This document shows positions 18,251 through 25,626 of a stretch of 64,000 bases of DNA, in pieces. The stretch spans positions 15,803 through 79,802 of the forward strand of contig CAYSCW010000010.1 of assembly GCA_964429795.1 (NCBI GenBank). The letters are read 5' to 3'. Positions within the stretch are counted from its first letter, which is position 1. The number at the start of each line of letters is the position of its first letter. A model generated the notes under the pieces. The model was given only the letters and a program-made list of their open reading frames with translations. It searched no databases and was not told where the DNA came from. The stretch is from CAYSCW01 sp964429795 (GTDB lineage Bacteria > Acidobacteriota > Aminicenantia > Aminicenantales > Aminicenantaceae). The position numbers and the translations under genes are program-made.

Positions 18251-18458
18251 TTTTACCCTTCATGCTTTCGGATTCTTCTTTATGTTCCGTGATTCCGAAA
18301 TAGAGTTTCCAGGCTCCCCATATGATGAGAACCAGCGGCCAGAGGCGAGCGACAGAATCCCATACGGATATTTCCAGGTTATGGAGAAAAATGACCAGTC
18401 CTATGATGATGAGGACGATTCCCCATGCCAGAGCATCTCTCCGTCTGTTTTTCGGCAT
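18240..18458 (-). CDS. small LiaF/DUF5668-like membrane protein
   Basis: A 72-residue protein with two hydrophobic helices (LAWGIVLIIIGLVIFLHNL and LWPLVLIIWGAWKLYFGI) joined by a short loop, then a charged tail. This G-x3-I-GL-(I/F)...WPL-(V/I)-LI-GxWKL arrangement is the LiaI/LiaF-like transmembrane unit. AGGAGG lies just upstream of the ATG. It sits between another LiaF-like protein and the DUF4097 protein, implying a role in envelope-stress sensing. Confidence 0.7.
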   Translation of the reverse strand: MPKNRRRDALAWGIVLIIIGLVIFLHNLEISVWDSVARLWPLVLIIWGAWKLYFGITEHKEESESMKGKNES

Positions 18459-18469
18459 TTTTTCCTCCT

Positions 18470-18967
18470 CTAACTTTCCGTCCTGTTGTTTTTCCTGGAA
18501 GCATAGTCCACAACCAGCTTTATCCCGACGATGATTACAGCTAGAGGCCAGAATTTGAAGATGGTGTCGTAATTCATGATATCAAAATTGGCCAGAAGGA
18601 AAATCACGCCCAGGGCCATGAGAACGATTCCCCAGAAAATGGAACCGGTTTTTACAAAATCAGGAAGCTCTTCCACTTCCACGGCTTCTTCTTCTTTTCT
18701 AAGGGCTCTGCGGTTGATGTTGCTAGCCGTTTGGACAGCATCGAAAATCTGGTAGATGATGAATCCTGCGAGCGTAAGGCCCCAGAAAGGCTGTCCTTGT
18801 CCAGTGGTTTGAATGGTTACCAATCCAGCAAACACAAAGAAGAAAATGATCGCTTTGCGAATCTGGTTGTTGTAGAGAGCACCTACTCCCATGGGAAAAA
18901 AGAAAGTGAGAACTCCTGCAAGGGCAGGGGATTTAGGTGGCTTTTTGACCACAACTTTTTCTTCCAT
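18470..18967 (-). CDS. membrane protein with TM2-like and LiaF-like units
   Basis: A 165-residue protein. The N-terminal half (KSPALAGVLTFFFPMGVGALYNNQIRKAIIFFF) resembles a small-multidrug/TM2-like double helix found in many proteins that keep a PxLAxLLSxFxPGxGhxYNGQ motif. The C-terminal half repeats the LiaF-like unit (FWGIVLMALGVIFLLANFDIMNY...FWPLAVIIVGIKLVVDY). About five membrane helices. A GGAGGTAAAA site precedes the start. Third gene of the sigma operon; function inferred only from context. Confidence 0.65.
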   Translation of the reverse strand: MEEKVVVKKPPKSPALAGVLTFFFPMGVGALYNNQIRKAIIFFFVFAGLVTIQTTGQGQPFWGLTLAGFIIYQIFDAVQTASNINRRALRKEEEAVEVEELPDFVKTGSIFWGIVLMALGVIFLLANFDIMNYDTIFKFWPLAVIIVGIKLVVDYASRKNNRTES

Positions 18968-18990
18968 TTTTACCTCCGTCTTTATCTCGT

Positions 18991-19488
18991 TTAATCCTCG
19001 TTTTCTCCAAAGGGATTTATTTTTTTGAGGGAAACGAGAACATTGTCCTTGTAAGCTCCTAAATTATCGGTGAAAGATTCAGCCTTGGCGTACAACTTCT
19101 CGATTTTGCTGTAACCAAGATGAACCTGGCGATTCACTGAGTTATTGATGTTCTGTCTATTCGGGTTGAAAAGATAAAAGGATATCATCATCATCAGTAT
19201 GGTTGCTGCAGCCAGAATGGGCTGAAGAGCAGGTTGAAGGAGGAAATCCAAGTTAATTTGGAATCTTCTTTTCTTTTCGGGGATAATATAGAGGCGATCG
19301 AGCAGGCCATCGCTCAGCTCGAGTTCAGGAAAGCTAGCCAGTGATTCCTTTGTTTTCTTCATAAAGGAGAGCAGAGCAGCGCAGCTCTGGCATGTCCGCA
19401 GGTGAGACTCCACGGCTCTTCGCTCCTCAGGATCGAGCTCATCCTCCAGATAAGGAGACAAGAGTTCTTCTATTCTTTCACATTTCAT
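18991..19488 (-). CDS. anti-sigma factor with zinc-finger (zf-HC2)
   Basis: A 165-residue single-pass membrane protein. The N-terminus carries the zinc-binding anti-sigma signature Cys3...His29-x3-Cys33-x2-Cys36 (ESHLRTCQSCAALL). One membrane helix (about 88-107, LQPILAAATILMMMISFYLF) follows, and then a C-terminal domain outside the cytoplasm. It overlaps the sigma gene by four bases, so the two are translationally coupled. Expected to hold the upstream sigma factor inactive at the membrane until a signal releases it. Confidence 0.88.
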   Translation of the reverse strand: MKCERIEELLSPYLEDELDPEERRAVESHLRTCQSCAALLSFMKKTKESLASFPELELSDGLLDRLYIIPEKKRRFQINLDFLLQPALQPILAAATILMMMISFYLFNPNRQNINNSVNRQVHLGYSKIEKLYAKAESFTDNLGAYKDNVLVSLKKINPFGENED

Positions 19489-20033
19489 TTTTCTTTCTCC
19501 TCTTTGAGGATTTTCGCCAGTTGCAACCTTCCCCTGTTAACCCGGGATTTCACCGTGCCCAGAGGAAGACTCATGATTTCTGCGATTTCTTGGTAAGATT
19601 TCCCTTGGATATCTCTGAGGATCATAGTCATACGCACCTCTGAAGAAAGTTTGCGAAGGCCTTCCCAAATCATCTTTTTGCTTTCCTCTCTTATGGCCCC
19701 TTCTTCAGGCCTATCCGATGCTTCTGCGGAAAGATAGTGCTCGTTGAAGTCATCCCTAGATTTCTTTTCCCATTTGGTTTTTCGGTACTGGTCGATGAGA
19801 TGATTCTTGGCAAGAGTAAGCAGCCAGGCGCTGAAATTTTTACCAAAATCATATTTTTCAAGAGAATTGTATAGCTTCATGAAGATCTCCTGGGTCATGT
19901 CTTCTGCTTCTTCATAGGCTCCTGTGAACTGGTAAGCCATGTTGAATATCCTTTTGGAATAAGCATTGACTAACATATGCCAGGCTCCTTTATGGCCTTC
20001 TATACACTCCTTGACGACTGTTTTGATCTGCAC
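19485..20033 (-). CDS. ECF RNA polymerase sigma factor
   Basis: A 182-residue sigma-70 family protein with region 2 (NAYSKRIFNMAYQFTGAYEEAEDMTQEIFMKLY) and region 4 (LSSEVRMTMILRDIQGKSYQEIAEIMSLPLGTVKSRVNRGRLQLAKIL), lacking regions 1 and 3 as ECF factors do. Start is GTG (MQIKTVVKE) behind AAGGTGAG. It heads an operon with its anti-sigma factor and three envelope proteins. A matching ECF promoter lies 15-42 bases upstream, so it probably drives its own transcription. Confidence 0.92.
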   Translation of the reverse strand: MQIKTVVKECIEGHKGAWHMLVNAYSKRIFNMAYQFTGAYEEAEDMTQEIFMKLYNSLEKYDFGKNFSAWLLTLAKNHLIDQYRKTKWEKKSRDDFNEHYLSAEASDRPEEGAIREESKKMIWEGLRKLSSEVRMTMILRDIQGKSYQEIAEIMSLPLGTVKSRVNRGRLQLAKILKEEKEK

Positions 20034-20047
20034 TCAACTCACCTTGG

Positions 20048-20075
20048 TAGACGAGATTTTTGAGAAAAAAGTTCC
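20048..20075 (-). promoter_or_regulatory. ECF-type promoter of sigma operon
   Basis: Read on the minus strand, GGAAC (20075-20071) is followed after a 17-base spacer by CGTCTA (20053-20048). This is the canonical GGAAC-N16/17-CGTC element recognised by RpoE-like ECF sigma factors. It lies directly before the GTG start at 20033, giving a very short leader and implying autoregulation. Confidence 0.7.
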
Positions 20076-20186
20076 CTAAAATCGCTCCAATCTTTCTCCA
20101 TTCTATTTGGGGGAAAGTGCTGTGTCAATTTCTTTCGGAAGCATCCCCAAAACCGTGATGAGTTTAAATATATACTGAATTGAAAA

Positions 20187-20236
20187 GGGTGAGGGATGGG
20201 GAAATCAGCGTGCTGACGATCCCTCATCCCTCACCC
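20187..20236. repeat. inverted repeat / hairpin
   Basis: GGGTGAGGGATG (20187-20198) pairs perfectly with CATCCCTCACCC (20225-20236); the inner bases pair partly. No T-run follows, so it is not a standard terminator. A related sequence (GTGAGAGATGGGGGATCGTCAG) occurs near 31280, so it may be a dispersed element. Confidence 0.6.
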
Positions 20237-20277
20237 CTATCACGGAAATAAGGATGCTTACATTTCTCCCAAACTCC

Positions 20278-20316
20278 TTGACTCAGAAAAGGATATATGA
20301 CATTATATTTTGTCAT
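20278..20316 (+). promoter_or_regulatory. candidate promoter and operator of HMG-CoA/carboxylase operon
   Basis: TTGACT (20278-20283) and CATTAT (20301-20306) are spaced by 17 bases. ATGACA (20297-20302) and TGTCAT (20311-20316) form a dyad over the -10 with an 8-base centre, a plausible repressor site. It lies about 80 bases upstream of the first gene of the seven-gene operon. The -10 is a weak match, so confidence is limited. Confidence 0.4.
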
Positions 20317-20392
20317 TTTAGACCTTATTCATTTTTATATCTCATTTATGTCAGGCTACAATCTTTCACCCACCAGAGAAGGGAGGCTCTAA

Positions 20393-21439
20393 ATGGACGG
20401 TATTGTCGGCTACGGGGCGTACATTCCGCGGAACAGAATTAAGGTGGAGGAAATTGCAAAAGTCTGGGGGGCAGATGCTCCCAGCTACAAGAGAGGGTTG
20501 ATGCTTGAGGAGAAATCGGTTCCTTCTCTAGATCAAGATACCATCACCATGTCCGTGGAAGCGTCTAAATGCGCCTTAAAAAGAGCAGGTATCGATCCTT
20601 CCGAGATCGGTGCTGTCTATGTTGGCTCGGAATCCCATCCCTACGCGGTCAAACCCAGCGGTACGGTTTTAGCAGAAGCCATCGGCGCCACGCCTGAGGT
20701 TCACAGCGCTGATTTTGAATTTGCCTGCAAAGCAGGCACAGAAGGGATGTATGTCGCCTTGGGTTTGGTTAGAGCTGGAGAAATCAAATACGGGTTAGCT
20801 GTAGGTGCGGACACTTCACAGGGAGCACCTGGTGATGCCCTGGAATATTCAGCAGCAGCAGGAGCAGCCGCTTTCGTTTTCGGAAAAGAAAAGGTCGTCG
20901 CCAAGGCTCTGGAGACCTACTCTTACATGACGGACACTCCTGATTTTTGGCGGCGGGAATATCAGTATTATCCTCAGCACGGCGGGCGATTCACCGGTGA
21001 TCCTGCCTATTTCAAGCATATAATGGGAGCAGCTCAAGGAATCATGAAGAAAGCCGGGGTGCAGCCATCGGATCTGGATTATGTCATCTTCCATCAACCC
21101 AACGGAAAATTCCCTTTCAGGGTGGGGAAAATGCTGGGATTTGAGAGGTCCCAGATTGAACCGGGCTGGCTGGTTAACAGGTTGGGAAACACTTATTCAG
21201 GATCTTCTCCACTCGGTCTGACAGCCACTTTTGATATTTCCAAGCCCGGTGATAAGATTCTCATCGTTTCCTACGGCTCAGGAGCGGGAAGCGATGCCTT
21301 TATCTTCGAAGTCACAGAAAGGATCGATGAGGTGAGGGACTTAGCTCCAAAAACAAGGGATATTCTGGATAACAACAAGAAGTACATCGAATATGGTGTC
21401 TATGCCAAGTTCCGGCAAAAGATCAAAATGGCAGAATAG
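20393..21439 (+). CDS. hydroxymethylglutaryl-CoA synthase, archaeal type
   Basis: A 348-residue thiolase-superfamily enzyme that condenses acetyl-CoA with acetoacetyl-CoA to HMG-CoA, or the reverse. It starts with the archaeal HMGCS signature GIVGYGAYIPRNRIKVEEIAKVWG. Active-site candidates are Glu80 (GSESHPYAVKP), nucleophile Cys112 (FEFACKAGTEGMY) and His234 (IFHQPNGKFP), all present. The next two genes encode the thiolase and DUF35 protein that in methanogens assemble with HMGCS into one complex. No HMG-CoA reductase is in the window, so an isoprenoid role is not shown. The downstream carboxylase genes suggest leucine or isovaleryl metabolism. Confidence 0.92.
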   Translation: MDGIVGYGAYIPRNRIKVEEIAKVWGADAPSYKRGLMLEEKSVPSLDQDTITMSVEASKCALKRAGIDPSEIGAVYVGSESHPYAVKPSGTVLAEAIGATPEVHSADFEFACKAGTEGMYVALGLVRAGEIKYGLAVGADTSQGAPGDALEYSAAAGAAAFVFGKEKVVAKALETYSYMTDTPDFWRREYQYYPQHGGRFTGDPAYFKHIMGAAQGIMKKAGVQPSDLDYVIFHQPNGKFPFRVGKMLGFERSQIEPGWLVNRLGNTYSGSSPLGLTATFDISKPGDKILIVSYGSGAGSDAFIFEVTERIDEVRDLAPKTRDILDNNKKYIEYGVYAKFRQKIKMAE

Positions 21440-21448
21440 GAGAAACAA

Positions 21449-22603
21449 ATGAGAGATGTAGCTGTTATCGGTATGGGAATGACAAAGTGGGGGGAGCTCT
21501 GGGAAAAATCGTTAAGGACGATTTTCGTAGAAACGGCTCTCTTGGCTCTAGATGATGCTGGAGTGAACCGGATCGACTCCATGTATGTGGGCTCCATGTC
21601 TTCTGGTGTGTTCGTGGGCCAGGAGCATATTGCATCCATGCTCGCTGATTACCTGGGTCAAAATCCCATTCCTTCGACAAGGGTGGAAACCGCTTGCGCC
21701 TCTGGCGGTCTGGCCCTTAGACTCGGCTGGATGGAAGTGGCATCCGGAATAAGCGATGTCGTTCTCGTCGGAGGTGTTGAGAAGATGACCGATGTCAGTG
21801 GTTATGAGGCCACGTATGCCTTGAGCACTGCCGCTGACCAGGAGTATGAAGGCTACCATGGAATAACTTTCCCCGGCCTGTATGCATTGATCGCCAGAGC
21901 GCACATGGAAAAATACGGTACAACCAGGGAACAACTGGCAATGGTTGCTGTCAAGAATCATCACAACGGTTCCATGAATCCTCTGGCCCAGTTCCCCTTT
22001 AAAATCACTGTGGAAGCAGTGTTGAATTCGGTCATGGTCGCTGATCCTTTAAGAATCCTGGACTGCTCTCCCATAACGGATGGAGCAGCGGCCGCCATTA
22101 TCTGTCCTGTGGAGATGGCTAAAGAGATGGGGAAACCCGTCATAAAAATCATCGGGACAGGCCATGCCACCGATTCGATTGCTTTGAGTTCCAGGAAGGA
22201 TATCACTTGGCTCGAAGCCACTTATCAGGCTGCCAAGCAGGCATATGCCATGGCGGACAAAAAGCCTCATGATATCGATATCATCGAGGTTCATGACTGC
22301 TTCACCATTGCTGAAATCTGTGTCCTGGAAGCTCTGGGGATTGTGGAGAAGGGAAAAGGCGGAGTGGCTGCAGAGGAGGGAATAACCTCCCTGGAAGGAA
22401 AGATTCCTGTCAACACAAGCGGCGGCCTGAAAGCTAAGGGCCATCCGGTGGGAGCCACAGGTGTAGCTCAGGTTGTGGAAATCGTCAAGCAGTTACGAGG
22501 AGAGGCCGGAGACAGACAGATCAAGGAGGCCAGGACAGGAATGACTCAGAACATGGGCGGAAGCGGAGGAAGCACTGTGGTCCATATATTTGAGAGAGAA
22601 TAG
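21449..22603 (+). CDS. acetyl-CoA acetyltransferase, archaeal/SCP-x type thiolase
   Basis: A 384-residue thiolase. Nucleophile Cys83 lies in VETACASGGLAL. His282 lies in EVHDCFTIAE, and His332 in NTSGGLKAKGHPVGATG. The HDCF motif in place of NEAF marks the SCP-x/archaeal class. It interconverts two acetyl-CoA and acetoacetyl-CoA plus CoA. It begins nine bases after the HMGCS stop and ends nine bases before the DUF35 gene, the same order as in archaea, where DUF35 bridges thiolase and HMGCS for acetoacetyl-CoA channelling. Confidence 0.9.
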   Translation: MRDVAVIGMGMTKWGELWEKSLRTIFVETALLALDDAGVNRIDSMYVGSMSSGVFVGQEHIASMLADYLGQNPIPSTRVETACASGGLALRLGWMEVASGISDVVLVGGVEKMTDVSGYEATYALSTAADQEYEGYHGITFPGLYALIARAHMEKYGTTREQLAMVAVKNHHNGSMNPLAQFPFKITVEAVLNSVMVADPLRILDCSPITDGAAAAIICPVEMAKEMGKPVIKIIGTGHATDSIALSSRKDITWLEATYQAAKQAYAMADKKPHDIDIIEVHDCFTIAEICVLEALGIVEKGKGGVAAEEGITSLEGKIPVNTSGGLKAKGHPVGATGVAQVVEIVKQLRGEAGDRQIKEARTGMTQNMGGSGGSTVVHIFERE

Positions 22604-22612
22604 GAGGGAAAG

Positions 22613-23005
22613 ATGTCGACACCATCGAGATATTGGAGAGAAATTCCCCAACGCTACCGGCTTGAAGCCAATAAATGCGAGACTTGTGATGCCAAATTTT
22701 TCCCGCCCAGACTGCTCTGCCCTCAATGTAAGAGAAGAGATTTAGTGCCCGCTAAATTGGCTGAGAGGGGGAAGGTCCTTACCTATACGATTATACGCGT
22801 TCCTCCCCACCAGTTTGCTGATCAGGCTCCCTATGCGGTGGGAATCGTTGAACTCGATGACGGAGTGAAACTCACTGCCCAGATCGTGGATTGCGATTTT
22901 GAGGAGTTGAAAGTGGGGCAAAGGGTCAGGATTGAATTCCGTAAGATTTTTCAACAGGGAGAGTCGGGAATCCTCTGTTACGGATACAAGTTTGTCCCAG
23001 AATAA
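22613..23005 (+). CDS. DUF35 OB-fold zinc-ribbon scaffold protein
   Basis: A 130-residue protein. The N-terminal helix (STPSRYWREIPQRYRLEANK) is followed by a zinc ribbon with Cys22-x2-Cys25 and Cys36-x2-Cys39, then an OB-fold (VLTYTIIRVPPHQFADQAPYAVGIVELDDGVKLTAQI). This is the exact domain order of DUF35 proteins that hold thiolase and HMG-CoA synthase together in methanogenic archaea. It has no catalytic residues of its own. GGAGGGAAAG precedes ATG. Its presence supports a physical HMGCS-thiolase complex here. Confidence 0.9.
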   Translation: MSTPSRYWREIPQRYRLEANKCETCDAKFFPPRLLCPQCKRRDLVPAKLAERGKVLTYTIIRVPPHQFADQAPYAVGIVELDDGVKLTAQIVDCDFEELKVGQRVRIEFRKIFQQGESGILCYGYKFVPE

Positions 23006-23030
23006 TCAATAAATGTAGAATAACAGATGC

Positions 23031-23123
23031 AGGAGCCGTTTCTCCGAACGATCCACAAAAAGAGGGACAATTCTCACACACCATAGATTTGAGCGCTCTA
23101 GGGCCCGTTCCCTGAACGGTCCG
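23031..23123. repeat. two related short hairpins between DUF35 and carboxyltransferase genes
   Basis: The 214-base gap contains two similar imperfect dyads built on CCGTT-x-GAACG: GGAGCCGTTTCTCCGAACG at 23031-23049 and GGCCCGTTCCCTGAACGGTC at about 23103-23122. They may fold in the mRNA between the two halves of the operon and limit read-through or degradation. Neither is followed by a T-run. Confidence 0.4.
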
Positions 23124-23219
23124 GGTTCTTGAAATACGAGGAAAAAAAGGCCTGAATGGGCTAAAATATGACTCAGAGTTAGATTTTCGTTGATATAAAA
23201 AAATTCTGAGGTGAGAACC

Positions 23220-24827
23220 ATGTATAGATTGGAGAGCAAGGTCGACACCAAGAGCAAAGAATACAGAGAAAACTTTGAAAACATGAAAAAGCTGGTATCC
23301 GAATACAAGCATAAGCTGGCCAAGGTCCAACTGGGCGGACCTGAGAAATACAGAGAGCTTCACAAGAGCAGGAAAAAGCTCTTAGTCAGGGAGAGGCTGG
23401 AAAAGCTTTTTGACAGGAACACGCCATTTCTGGAGCTAACACCCTTAGCCGCCTATGATCTATACGATAATGAAGCTCCATCTGCAGGTGTAGTAACCGG
23501 AATCGGAGTTATCCACGGTCGGGAAGTGCTGGTGGTGGCCAATGATGCCACGGTCAAAGGGGGAACTTACTTTCCTATGACCATAAAAAAGCATGTCCGT
23601 GCGCAAGAAGTGGCTTTGAAGAACCGCCTGCCATGCATTTATCTTGTGGATTCTGGCGGCATATTCCTTCCCCGACAGTCCGGAACCTTTCCTGATAAGG
23701 AACATTTCGGCCGCATTTTCTACAATCAGGCCAGGCTTTCGGCTCTGGGTATTCCTCAGATATCCATCGTCATGGGTTCCTGCACTGCAGGCGGTGCCTA
23801 TGTCCCGGCCATGAGTGATGAGACAGTGATCGTTCGCAAACAGGGAACCATCTTCATCGGAGGCCCCCCTCTGGTCAAGGCTGCCACAGGAGAGGAAGTT
23901 TCAGATGAGGATTTAGGGGGAGCCGACGTCCACTGCCGTATCTCTGGAGTCTCGGATTACTATGCCCTTAATGATGACCATGCTCTGGAGATTGCCCGAA
24001 ACATCGTGGAAACATTGGATCCTCCCTGCAAATTCCAGCTGGATGTCAGCGAGCCGGAAGATCCTTACTATGACCCTCAAGAAATCTATGGGATCGTTCC
24101 CGCGGATTTGAGAAAAACTCTCGATGTCAGAGAAATTATCGCCCGCTTGGTGGATGGAAGCCGTTTTCAAGAGTTTAAGGAGCTTTATGGGCAGAGTTTG
24201 ATCTGCGGCTTTGCCCGCATTATGGGGTACCCGGTGGGCATTCTTGCCAACAATGGAGTTCTTTTTTCTGAGAGCTCACTCAAAGGAGCCCATTTTATCA
24301 CACTCTGCGCCATGCGCAAGATCCCTCTCATCTACCTTCAGAACATCACCGGATTCATCGTGGGTAAGCAGTACGAGCACGGAGGGATCGCCAAGGATGG
24401 GGCTAAACTTGTCCATGCTACAGCCAATGCGGATGTTCCCAAGTTTACTTTGATCTTCGGAGGCTCTTACGGAGCCGGTAATTATGCCATGTGTGGCCGT
24501 GCCTACGAGCCACGCTTACTGTGGATGTGGCCCAATGCGCGAATCAGTGTCATGGGTGGAGAGCAGGCTGCTAATGTACTGGTTACTGTCAAGCTGAAAA
24601 GGCTGAAGGAGCAGGGTCAGAAACTCACTGAGAAAAAGAAGGAAGAGATGATCAAGCCAATCCTCGAAAAATACGATTATGAAGCCAGTCCCTATTTCAG
24701 TACTGCCCAGCTCTGGGATGACGGTATCCTCGATCCTCTAGAAACGAGAGAAGCTCTGGCCTTAGGAATATCCATGAGCCTGAATACTACCATCCCAGAT
24801 TACAAAGTCGGCATTTTCAGGATGTGA
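23220..24827 (+). CDS. acyl-CoA carboxylase carboxyltransferase, methylcrotonyl-CoA type
   Basis: A 535-residue carboxyltransferase with both crotonase-like halves. MGSCTAGGAYVPAMSDE and FIGGPPLVKAATGEEVSDEDLGGADVH (N-half), and GSYGAGNYAMCGRAYEPRLLWMWPNARISVMGGEQAANVL (C-half), match the beta subunit of 3-methylcrotonyl-CoA carboxylase more closely than propionyl- or acetyl-CoA types. It transfers CO2 from biotin to an acyl-CoA. ATG 23220 is preferred over GTG 23211, with GAGGTGAG upstream. It is followed at one base by the hydratase gene, and biotin carboxylase and carrier genes follow, giving a full carboxylase set. Substrate specificity is inference. Confidence 0.88.
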   Translation: MYRLESKVDTKSKEYRENFENMKKLVSEYKHKLAKVQLGGPEKYRELHKSRKKLLVRERLEKLFDRNTPFLELTPLAAYDLYDNEAPSAGVVTGIGVIHGREVLVVANDATVKGGTYFPMTIKKHVRAQEVALKNRLPCIYLVDSGGIFLPRQSGTFPDKEHFGRIFYNQARLSALGIPQISIVMGSCTAGGAYVPAMSDETVIVRKQGTIFIGGPPLVKAATGEEVSDEDLGGADVHCRISGVSDYYALNDDHALEIARNIVETLDPPCKFQLDVSEPEDPYYDPQEIYGIVPADLRKTLDVREIIARLVDGSRFQEFKELYGQSLICGFARIMGYPVGILANNGVLFSESSLKGAHFITLCAMRKIPLIYLQNITGFIVGKQYEHGGIAKDGAKLVHATANADVPKFTLIFGGSYGAGNYAMCGRAYEPRLLWMWPNARISVMGGEQAANVLVTVKLKRLKEQGQKLTEKKKEEMIKPILEKYDYEASPYFSTAQLWDDGILDPLETREALALGISMSLNTTIPDYKVGIFRM

Positions 24828-24828
24828 A

Positions 24829-25626
24829 GTGGAAAAGAGAGATTATAAGACGATTCTTTTTGAGATCAAAGGCAAGGCTGTTCGTATCCTGTTCAACCGT
24901 CCTGATGTTCACAACGCCTTCAACGCCACCATGATTGCTGAACTGGATGATGCTTTTACAAGGATCAAAAATGACAAAAAAATTCGGATTGCAGTTATGA
25001 CTGGCATGGGCAAATCTTTTTGTGCAGGGGCCGATATCAACTGGATGCGGGAGATCATCCACTATTCTTTTGAACAGAATTTGGAGGAATCCCTTCACCT
25101 GGCCGAGCTTCTCCACGAGATCTACACTCTGCCCAAACCAACGCTGGCCATGGTGAACGGGACTGCCATCGGCGGGGGAACTGGCTTTATCTCTGCCTGT
25201 GATATAGCCATTGCCTCTGATCAGGCAAGGTTTGGCCTGAGCGAGGTTAAAATTGGACTAGTCCCGGCTGCTATATCGCCCTATGTGATCCGAAAAATAG
25301 GGGAGTCCAAGGCTAGAGAATATTTCTTGACGGGAAAGAGAATATCGGCCCAGAAGGCCTGTGAGATTGGACTTCTTAATGAGGTGGTTCCTCCTGACCA
25401 GCTTGAAGGGAAGGTTGAGGAAATCGTTTCCCTTCTTTTGACCTCTGGGCCAGAGGCCCTGGCCAGCTGCAAGAAGCTCATTCAAGAAGTTCCTCGGATG
25501 TCTTTTGAAGAGGCTAAGGCGTTTACGGCCCGGATGATTGCCAATTTGAGAGTGAGTAAAGAAGGCCAGGAGGGAATGGCGGCTTTTCTGGAGAAGAGAA
25601 AACCATCCTGGACGGAAGAGAAATAG
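24829..25626 (+). CDS. enoyl-CoA hydratase, methylglutaconyl-CoA hydratase-like
   Basis: A 265-residue crotonase. It starts with GTG one base after the carboxyltransferase stop. FNRPDVHNAFNATMIAELDDAF, GMGKSFCAGADINWM (oxyanion hole) and NGTAIGGGTGFISACDIAIASDQARFGLSEVKIGLVPAAISPYV (catalytic Glu region) are conserved. The LxRPxVHNAF pattern and its place inside a methylcrotonyl-type carboxylase operon fit hydration of 3-methylglutaconyl-CoA to HMG-CoA, which would connect the carboxylase to the HMG-CoA synthase at the head of the operon. Confidence 0.85.
   Translation: MEKRDYKTILFEIKGKAVRILFNRPDVHNAFNATMIAELDDAFTRIKNDKKIRIAVMTGMGKSFCAGADINWMREIIHYSFEQNLEESLHLAELLHEIYTLPKPTLAMVNGTAIGGGTGFISACDIAIASDQARFGLSEVKIGLVPAAISPYVIRKIGESKAREYFLTGKRISAQKACEIGLLNEVVPPDQLEGKVEEIVSLLLTSGPEALASCKKLIQEVPRMSFEEAKAFTARMIANLRVSKEGQEGMAAFLEKRKPSWTEEK

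Noticed and set aside
20039..20227. 62-codon minus-strand ORF upstream of the sigma gene
   Set aside because: It spans the ECF promoter and a hairpin, has no family resemblance and no ribosome site of note.
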